Origin: DATHZQ01 sp963823505
GTDB lineage: Bacteria > Actinomycetota > Acidimicrobiia > Spongiisociales > UBA5794
DNA: 64,000 bases
Direction: 5' to 3'
Assembly: GCA_963823505.1 (NCBI GenBank)
Contig: CAWGLY010000005.1
Span: 496,001 to 560,000 of the forward strand
Position 1 is the stretch's first letter, and every line of letters begins with the position of its first letter. This document shows, in pieces, positions 58,060-64,000 of this stretch. Below the pieces are notes generated by a model. It saw only the letters and a program-made list of their open reading frames with translations, was not told the origin of the DNA and did not search any database. Position numbers and translations under genes: made by a program.

Positions 58060-60225
58060 TCAGGCGAGAGCGTTTTCGTTGCCCGATCCCTTGACGAAAA
58101 CAGCGGAGGCGCGTCCTGCCCACATCAGGGATCGACACACGTCGAAGTCGACGACCGGCGACAGACCGAAGATGTTGAGATCCGTGGCATGCTCTCGCAG
58201 CACTTCCGTGAACCCCCCGGCCACCACAATCGATTCGCCACGAATGCGAGAGAGCTGCATGAGCTCACGTAGCCGGGCCTGCTGCAGTGGGATCTCGTCC
58301 TCCGACGGCACTGCGGTGATGAAGTTCAGCTGGGCCTGCCAGTTCTTGCGGAGCACGTACGCAACGAGCAGCGCCAAATCGAGGTTGGTGCGCTTGATCC
58401 CATCCTCCCACCCGTCATCGGAAGGACGCACCCAGAGGTTGATCGTGGACTCGAGCCCAAGACCGGCCTTGGGATGATCCGCAAACAGGATCACGCCGAG
58501 ACCGTACGATGCGGCGCCGGGCACCAACCGCCGGATGGACTCCTCCCTGGCCTCCGTGTCCGGGAGAGCCGCAAACAGCAGGTTGGGTCGGAAGAAGGCC
58601 GACGACAATGCCTGCATCGACGCCGAGACACCCTCGCCGAAATCGTCGGCGGACACCACCGAGGACGAGGCAAACACCGCTGAGTTCTGGAAGCTTTGCG
58701 CGTGGATCGGAAGGCGTTGGCGGAGCATCGGGCCTTCGCCGCCTGTCGTGAGGCCGAGAAGCTTGGCGCTACCTCTTGGGCGGGTGAGCGAAACGATGAA
58801 TCGGAACGTCCCCCGCACCTCTCCCGGATCCTCGACCGGCACCAGGAGGTTGGGTTTCCACGCCCTGTCGGAGGAGTCCGGGAGTACGCTGACCTTCTTC
58901 GCCGCCCACTCGGCGACGGCGACGAAGAGCCCGCTCCGGCTGTCGCCGTGGGGTGCCCTGAGGTGCCTCCGCAACAGGACCGAATAGAACGCGACGGCAA
59001 CGCCGGCGGCGATGAGGGAGAACACCGGATTGATGATGAACATGGCGAAGAAGCAACCGATGGTGCCGGCGAGGGAAACGAAGGTGGGGATCCGAAGCGT
59101 GGGACGGAACGAGAGGAGGCCGAGACGTTGTTCGATCAGGACGACGACGTTGATCATGGCGTAGGTGATCAGGAAGAACATCGTCACCAAAGGGGCGATC
59201 CCATTGAGGTCGCGCACCAGGAGTGCCGAAACCGCTATGCCGCCAGTGATCCACATCGCCAGCCGCGGCTCACCCCTGGGAGACACTGTGGCGAGTCGCG
59301 CGCCGTAGGGGAGTATCCGGTGGGAGCCCAGGGCCTGCAAGATCCGCGAAGCGCCGATGATGGACGCCAGCGCTGAGGAGAAGGTGGCTCCCAGAAGTCC
59401 GGCGACCACGGCAGGACCCCAGGCCGCTTGGTCGATCATCACCGTGAAGTTCGAGGTGAGTACGGCGGTGGTCGCGGAACGGGCCAGCCAGTAGGCGAGC
59501 AGGAAGTAGATCACGGTCGACACGGCGATGGCGGACAGTGTGCCTAGCGGGATCGACCTGCGCGGCTCCGTGAGCTCGCCCGACATGTTGGCCCCAGCCA
59601 TGATCCCGGTGACAGCAGGGAAGAACACCGCAAAAACGAGCCAGAAGCCCTCGCGGCTGATGCCGTCCCCGATCCACGTGATGGGCACGGTCATCGATCC
59701 CTGGGCGGCTGCCACGGCAATCGATACCAACGAGCCCGCGATGATCACCATGATCACGTACTGGATCCGGAAGGCGAAGCGAGCCGAGACGTACGCAATG
59801 CCAAAGACTGCCGCAAGTGTGCCGAGGTCGACAAGGAGCGCAGGGTGGCTGGGGAAGATCCATTGCCAGCCCTCGCGAAAGCCGAAGACGTACATGGCGA
59901 CCACGAGCGCCTGCGAGAGAAACAGCGGGATGCCAATTGCGCCGCCGACCTCGAGTCCCAGCGACTGCGAGATGATCGAGTAGGGGCCACCCGCTCCGAT
60001 GCGGATGTTGGTCGTGATCGATGACAACGAGAGCGCAGTGGCCAGCGTGATGGCAACGGCGATCCCCATGATCAGCCACGCACCCAGCAAACCGGCGTTG
60101 CCTACAACCCAGCCCTCGCGGAGGTACATGATGACACCGAGGATCGTGAGCAGCGTTGGTGTGAACACGCCCTCAAATGTCCCAAACGTCCGGCGAGGCT
60201 TGGCGGTGGAGACCTCCGCTGTCAT
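58060..60225 (-). CDS. SLC12-type (Na-K-Cl/K-Cl cotransporter) APC-superfamily transporter
   Basis: 721 residues; AGGAGGGG precedes the ATG. About twelve membrane helices fill residues 15-460. TFEGVFTPTLLTILGVIMYLREGWVVGN is the first-helix signature of cation-chloride cotransporters (GVILYLR.gWVvG), and RIGAGGPYSIISQSLGLEVGGAIGIPLFLSQA is the third. The last 260 residues form a cytoplasmic domain with LLVPVEDPGEVRGT and RLRELMQLSRIRGESIVVAGGF-like segments. It probably cotransports cations with chloride, or amino acids. The 240-bp upstream region has no gene. Confidence 0.88.
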   Translation of the reverse strand: MTAEVSTAKPRRTFGTFEGVFTPTLLTILGVIMYLREGWVVGNAGLLGAWLIMGIAVAITLATALSLSSITTNIRIGAGGPYSIISQSLGLEVGGAIGIPLFLSQALVVAMYVFGFREGWQWIFPSHPALLVDLGTLAAVFGIAYVSARFAFRIQYVIMVIIAGSLVSIAVAAAQGSMTVPITWIGDGISREGFWLVFAVFFPAVTGIMAGANMSGELTEPRRSIPLGTLSAIAVSTVIYFLLAYWLARSATTAVLTSNFTVMIDQAAWGPAVVAGLLGATFSSALASIIGASRILQALGSHRILPYGARLATVSPRGEPRLAMWITGGIAVSALLVRDLNGIAPLVTMFFLITYAMINVVVLIEQRLGLLSFRPTLRIPTFVSLAGTIGCFFAMFIINPVFSLIAAGVAVAFYSVLLRRHLRAPHGDSRSGLFVAVAEWAAKKVSVLPDSSDRAWKPNLLVPVEDPGEVRGTFRFIVSLTRPRGSAKLLGLTTGGEGPMLRQRLPIHAQSFQNSAVFASSSVVSADDFGEGVSASMQALSSAFFRPNLLFAALPDTEAREESIRRLVPGAASYGLGVILFADHPKAGLGLESTINLWVRPSDDGWEDGIKRTNLDLALLVAYVLRKNWQAQLNFITAVPSEDEIPLQQARLRELMQLSRIRGESIVVAGGFTEVLREHATDLNIFGLSPVVDFDVCRSLMWAGRASAVFVKGSGNENALA

Positions 60226-60465
60226 CTCGACCCCTCCTGGCTGCGGTCCACCTCGGGCTACAGAGACACGCTTCGTCGTCATTATGCCGTGGTGGCGGAT
60301 CGGATTGGCAGCGAAGAGGCTGCTCCACTCATTGCAAGCGAGAAGTACGCCGATTGGCGATGCGGATCTCAGGTCGGCGTCGATGCGAGCCCAGCCCCAT
60401 CGCCTATCGCAGACAAAAGACGAGGTGCCGACGGAGAGTCTCTAGGGCAAACAGAGAGAAGAACG

Positions 60466-61365
60466 TCAGCCCCCGAGATGGCGCTCCACGAGGCCGCGCT
60501 GGCGCGTGGCGACAGCGTCGATGTCGTCGTGATGCCCGAGACCACGCCACGACTCGACGAACGATTCGGGATGGGAGATGCCGCGCAGCAGCGCCGTCAC
60601 CAGCCAGTAGTCGAGGGAATCCAGATCGGATCCGGTCTTCTCGCGGTACGCGCCAACGAAGCGCTCCGCTGCGTCGTGGAGGCCAAGCAGGTGCATCTCG
60701 GTCGCGCAATAGGCGACATCCGCTGCCGGGTCACCGCGGAATGCTGCCTCCCAGTCGAGGACCGCGACGATGTGTCCGTCCCGCCACAGCGTATTCCCCG
60801 GCCAGTAGTCACCGTGGACGAGCATCGTTGGCTGCCCCCGGTTCGGCAACAGTCTCTTCCTGAGTGCGTGGAGACGCTGGGTGTCGGGGTGGGAGGCGGG
60901 TTCAGGTGCCAGGACGCTGTCAACGGGGCTCGGTGGGGCATCACGCAACATCCGTGACAGGGCCTCATCCACGTTGACAGCGTGGATCGCTGCAAGCGTG
61001 TAGGCGAGGCGCGATGCCCACGGCGCACCACTCGCCGGGTCGAGCACGGCCTCGCCATCAACCAACTCCGTGACAATCGCACTGCGCCCGCCGAAGCGCC
61101 CGAACCACACGACAGGGGGAGCGGGAACACCGGCCGACCGAACCGCTGCCAGCACGGCCGCCTCCCGGATGGCGATCGCATCGTCAAACCCCTTCGACCA
61201 CGGACCGTGCCGGCGCAACACGATCTGGTCACCGCCATCAAAGACGAGGACGTCCGTCGTGGCGCTTTGCCCACCTTCGATCCGACGGACGAACGCGACG
61301 GAGCGCCCGAGCAACGTCCCGAGGAGGCCCAAACCTTCTGCAGTGGGGAGGGCGTCGTAGTCCAC
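60466..61365 (-). CDS. Phosphotransferase-family (APH-like) kinase
   Basis: 299 residues from a GTG. RIEGGQSATTDVLVF is the nucleotide loop, IVLRRHGPW holds the lysine position, MLVHGDYWPGNTLWRDG carries the catalytic HGDxxxxN, and VAVLDWEAAFRGDPAADVA the metal Asp. It belongs to the aminoglycoside-phosphotransferase-like group of small-molecule kinases. Whether it confers resistance is unknown. Single gene. Confidence 0.9.
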   Translation of the reverse strand: MDYDALPTAEGLGLLGTLLGRSVAFVRRIEGGQSATTDVLVFDGGDQIVLRRHGPWSKGFDDAIAIREAAVLAAVRSAGVPAPPVVWFGRFGGRSAIVTELVDGEAVLDPASGAPWASRLAYTLAAIHAVNVDEALSRMLRDAPPSPVDSVLAPEPASHPDTQRLHALRKRLLPNRGQPTMLVHGDYWPGNTLWRDGHIVAVLDWEAAFRGDPAADVAYCATEMHLLGLHDAAERFVGAYREKTGSDLDSLDYWLVTALLRGISHPESFVESWRGLGHHDDIDAVATRQRGLVERHLGG

Positions 61366-61414
61366 GGCCGGATCGTAGGTTGGCGCGCGGCACTCACGAC
61401 GCGATAGCGGGTGG

Positions 61415-61855
61415 TCAGAGCTCGCGCTGAGTCACGTAGCGGAGGCGCAGCTCGGGCTCACCGGCCGCCTCATTCATGTGTCGGTTCACAAGGCGGAACC
61501 CGTATGTGTCGTAGAAGCGACGAGCCACTGCGTTCGCTTCGAACACGTCGAGTTCCAGAATCGGCCGCGAATCTCGCGCGTGGTCCAAGAGAGCACGGCC
61601 GATGCCGCGTCTTTGATGGTCGGGATCGACGAAGAGGCCACCGACTTCGTTGCCGACGAGGGAGCGGAAACCAACAACACGCCCGGCGGTCTCGTAGACC
61701 ACGGTCTCTGCCCCCGGAAGCCAGTGCTCGGCGATCTGGCGTCGCTCCGTCTCGAGGAACCCCCCAGAGAGAAACGGGTGGGCGATCAGCGATGCTCGGT
61801 ACCAGACATCGAGCAACCCATCCAGGTCCTCGTCGGCGTACGGGCGAATCGTCAC
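61415..61855 (-). CDS. GNAT acetyltransferase, YjaB-like
   Basis: 146 residues. MTIRPYADEDLDGLLDVWYRASLIAHPFL is the opening of the YjaB-like group. GLFVDPDHQRRGIGRALLDHA is the acetyl-CoA loop, and ANAVARRFYDTYGFRLVNR the usual end. Lies 10 bp after an ACT-domain gene on the same strand and may be cotranscribed. Substrate unknown. Confidence 0.9.
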   Translation of the reverse strand: MTIRPYADEDLDGLLDVWYRASLIAHPFLSGGFLETERRQIAEHWLPGAETVVYETAGRVVGFRSLVGNEVGGLFVDPDHQRRGIGRALLDHARDSRPILELDVFEANAVARRFYDTYGFRLVNRHMNEAAGEPELRLRYVTQREL

Positions 61856-61864
61856 CGAGCGAGA

Positions 61865-62302
61865 CTAGGCCAGTTTCACCGACGAAACCCCTTCCGTCCG
61901 CAGATGGCGTTGCTGCCGCGCCAGTGACTCCAGGCACTCGACCGCTCTATCGGCCTCGCTGGCAGGCACCAGGAGATGGTCGTGATAGAGGCCGGCGAGG
62001 ACGTTGCAGGGGATGCCCGCCTCAGCCAACGCCGAGGAGAACGCGGCCGTCAGCCCAATCGCTTCGAGGTCGCTGTGGATATCCAGCGTCAGCCAGGCCG
62101 CCACGAAGTCGTAGCGCCAACCGCGGCGGTCTGCGACGGCGGTCGTAGCGACAACCGTTGTGCCCTCGTCTTCGGTCAGAACTGCTTCTATACCATCGCC
62201 CACTTCGACTGGCCCGTTGACTCCGACGAATACGAACGAGCCCGGTCGGCGACTGATCGTGAGACCCTCCAGCATCTTGGAAAGGTCAGTCTCTCCCTGC
62301 AT
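61865..62302 (-). CDS. ACT-domain protein (DUF2241/ACT_7 type)
   Basis: 145 residues. It matches the two-part family in which a short N-terminal DUF2241 region (LEGLTISRRPGSFVFVGV) leads to an ACT_7 domain (AWLTLDIHSDLEAIGLTAAFSSALAEAGIPCNVLAGLYHDHLLVP). This often serves as an amino-acid sensor. It probably forms an operon with the acetyltransferase at 61415. Confidence 0.88.
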   Translation of the reverse strand: MQGETDLSKMLEGLTISRRPGSFVFVGVNGPVEVGDGIEAVLTEDEGTTVVATTAVADRRGWRYDFVAAWLTLDIHSDLEAIGLTAAFSSALAEAGIPCNVLAGLYHDHLLVPASEADRAVECLESLARQQRHLRTEGVSSVKLA

Positions 62303-62458
62303 CGAGTGATTGTACTGTGAGGGGCAACACCGGCGATCGGGGCCGTGTCGAGGCGGATCCCGATGTCAGCACGTTCCCTGCCGTCACCGACTCGCGACGG
62401 TATTCTTGGTGGAAGCGTCGATGGTGACGCAACGGTGCGTCCGCTGAACGGAGTCCGC

Positions 62459-63034
62459 GTGAACCCCAAAGTTGATTCGCACATCAAACGGTCCGAGAAG
62501 TGGCCGGACGAGATGACCGATCTGCGACGGATCCTCCTCGATTCCGGATTGACCGAGGAGATCAAGTGGGGCAAGCCTTGCTACAGCCATCAGGGCAACA
62601 ACATCGTCATCCTCCAAGAGATGAACGAGTTCCTTTCGTTGATGTTCTTCAAGGGTGCCTTGCTGAACGATCCCGAAGGTGTTCTCGTGGCGCAGGGGCC
62701 GAACTCACGATCGGCTCTTCGCATGCAGTTCACCTCCGTTGAGGACGTGGCTGGGCTGGCCGACACCGTGACGGCCTACATCGACGAGGCCATCGATGTC
62801 GAGGAGGCGGGCCTGGAAGTGGACCCGGCACCGGAGCTCATCTTGGTCGAAGAGCTCCAGGGTCGCCTCGACAGAGACCCGGCCCTGAAGGCTGCTTTCG
62901 AGGCGCTCACGCCTGGCCGGCAGCGCGAATACAACCTGTACTTCGCAGCCGCCAAGCAGGCGAAGACTCGCGAGACACGAGTCGAGCGACATGCACAGAA
63001 GATCCTGGACGGCAAGGGCTTCCGCGACGTCTGA
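62459..63034 (+). CDS. YdeI/DUF1801-like protein
   Basis: 191 residues from a GTG with GGAG eight bases upstream. EKWPDEMTDLRRILLDSGLTEEIKWGKPCY is the DUF1801 core. The C-terminal LTPGRQREYNLYFAAAKQAKTRETRVERHAQKIL is the YdeI/OmpD-associated end. The family is linked in some bacteria to resistance to cationic peptides, but its mechanism is unknown. Confidence 0.9.
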   Translation: MNPKVDSHIKRSEKWPDEMTDLRRILLDSGLTEEIKWGKPCYSHQGNNIVILQEMNEFLSLMFFKGALLNDPEGVLVAQGPNSRSALRMQFTSVEDVAGLADTVTAYIDEAIDVEEAGLEVDPAPELILVEELQGRLDRDPALKAAFEALTPGRQREYNLYFAAAKQAKTRETRVERHAQKILDGKGFRDV

Positions 63035-63037
63035 TGC

Positions 63038-63748
63038 TCACGCGGCTGGATCGCGAACGTTCTGCGGCCGGATGTCGAGGTGACCGACAGCGCGCTGAGA
63101 TGAGGGCCGTGTACGCGGAGAGGTGCCCGCGTCGAGGATCACGTCGACGCCGTACTCGGCCAAGGAACGCGCTACCTCCCGACGGAAGGTTCCGAGCGAA
63201 TGCCTCCGGTTTCGCAGATCGCGGGGGAGGCGCCTGTAGTGCTTTCGGCACAACGCGGTGGCGGTCCCCCGGGTGGGGATGACCCAGCGGGGCGTGCGAT
63301 CGCAGCGTTCATGTGTGAAGCCATCTTGAGCGCCGTCGCACCAAATGACAACGCGGAGTGGGCCCTCTACCAGGGCAAGGACCGTGCCGGCCGGGAGGGT
63401 CGGCTGCACCTGTGACGCGAGCACGCGAACTCGACCGCTGACCGCGACCGAGCTGACCGCACGTGCCTTCCCCGTCGCTTCCTCTGGCTCGTGCAGACTG
63501 CACGGACAAGGGCCGTGGTCTGTGGTGCCTGGTCGTCTACAAGCGACGGCAGCGACGCTGCTACGCCACACCGTGTTGAGAGTCCCGATGAGTGCGAAGG
63601 CATCGCTACCGTCGGGGCGTGGCTGCCAGCCCAGACGCCACCAGCGATGGCTCGTGACGAAGCCAATGTCGTCGAACGGCTCAGCGGCAACCGCCGAAGG
63701 CTGCGGATCGAGTCGTTCCGGTGCCGGAGCCGGCGCGGTGTGCATCAT
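63038..63748 (-). CDS. Hypothetical protein with conserved Cys/His set, coupled to a CBS-domain gene
   Basis: 236 residues; the ATG overlaps the CBS gene's stop (ATGA). Trp-rich start (SHRWWRLGWQP), central strands GRVRVLASQVQPTLPAGTV, and a C-terminal set of Cys and His (ERCDRTP...ALCRKHYRRLP) that could bind zinc. I recognise no family. Translational coupling and even codon use are the reasons to accept it. Confidence 0.55.
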   Translation of the reverse strand: MMHTAPAPAPERLDPQPSAVAAEPFDDIGFVTSHRWWRLGWQPRPDGSDAFALIGTLNTVWRSSVAAVACRRPGTTDHGPCPCSLHEPEEATGKARAVSSVAVSGRVRVLASQVQPTLPAGTVLALVEGPLRVVIWCDGAQDGFTHERCDRTPRWVIPTRGTATALCRKHYRRLPRDLRNRRHSLGTFRREVARSLAEYGVDVILDAGTSPRTRPSSQRAVGHLDIRPQNVRDPAA

Positions 63749-64000
63749 GAGGCCTTCTCTCCTCCGCTCGATTGCCCTGCGCTCACATCCGAGGCGGCGA
63801 CCATCCCAACAAGCTGTCCGTCCGGGGTGACCACGCCGACCGGTCCACCGTTGTGTTCGTCGAGGACGAGCCAGATGTGTTCGATTGGTTCGTCGGCGTA
63901 GACCATGGCAGGAGCCTCTGCGACAGCGCCGATCTCGATGTGCCCCGGAACACCAAGCAGCTGGCTGCGGCGAATCGTGCCGGTGAGCCTGCCGTGGTCG
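63745..64000 (-). CDS. CBS-domain protein, C-terminal part (5' end off window)
   Basis: Open frame entering from the right edge, 84 codons before the stop at 63745-63747. It shows the second half of a CBS pair: GTIRRSQLLGVPGHIEIGAVAEAPAMVYADEP, then IWLVLDEHNGGPVGVVTPDGQLVGMVAASDV, where VVxxDGxLVGxVxxxD is the CBS signature. CBS pairs bind adenosyl nucleotides. The gene ends by overlapping the hypothetical gene at 63038. Confidence 0.82.
   Translation of the reverse strand, partial: DHGRLTGTIRRSQLLGVPGHIEIGAVAEAPAMVYADEPIEHIWLVLDEHNGGPVGVVTPDGQLVGMVAASDVSAGQSSGGEKAS

Overview
The window is high-GC, densely coded bacterial DNA that looks like a free-living actinobacterium, most likely of the class Acidimicrobiia. 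The reasons are DUF3097 and DUF2510 proteins, surface-layer-homology repeats of the kind common in that class, high GC, TTG/GTG starts and many 1-8 bp gene overlaps. This placement is an inference from gene content; there is no rRNA marker, and I found no tRNA, rRNA or CRISPR array.

Layout. 1-9188: a divergent locus for demethylating a quaternary or tertiary amine. It holds a partial FAD oxidoreductase with a folate-binding domain (minus strand) facing a seven-gene corrinoid operon: corrinoid protein, DUF1638, PF13769-like, methyl-THF:corrinoid methyltransferase, corrinoid activator, MttB-family methyltransferase and MetF-like reductase. 9197-10635: a scarred region with a truncated regulator-like gene, a small hydrophobic Cys-flanked protein and an IS3 transposase tail. 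10910-16462: a translationally coupled operon of an S41 peptidase, an amidohydrolase and a tandem uracil-DNA-glycosylase-fold protein, with a 65-residue gene upstream. 16775-20316: an osmoprotectant (glycine betaine type) ABC importer, which could feed the first locus.

20383-29110: ordinary metabolism and signalling (M20 hydrolase, two-component pair, a formylglycine-generating-enzyme-like lipoprotein broken by one in-frame stop, Ldh-family dehydrogenase, secreted vanadium-haloperoxidase-like protein). 29188-35231: two divergent secreted proteins with large internal DNA repeats, a giant RTX nuclease and a surface-layer-anchored beta-helix protein, followed by a 300-bp non-coding stretch with several nested inverted repeats. 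35562-40285: small enzymes, a frameshifted alpha/beta hydrolase, a DUF2510 membrane protein and the tail of a decayed HerA-type ATPase.

40429-46252: the most unusual locus. Three overlapping genes encode a membrane sensor with a degenerate class III cyclase domain, an MscS channel with a cyclic-nucleotide-binding-like domain, and a second membrane sensor with an even more degenerate cyclase domain. 46772-49454: a RimK ATP-grasp ligase fused to a TrkA-C domain, between a RimK-associated aspartyl-type protease and an aspartoacylase-like deacylase. 49598-64000: mostly single housekeeping-like genes (methyltransferase, ACT proteins, acetyltransferases, AlkZ-related protein, HAD nucleotidase, SLC12-type transporter, kinase-like phosphotransferase), ending in a CBS-domain gene cut by the window edge.
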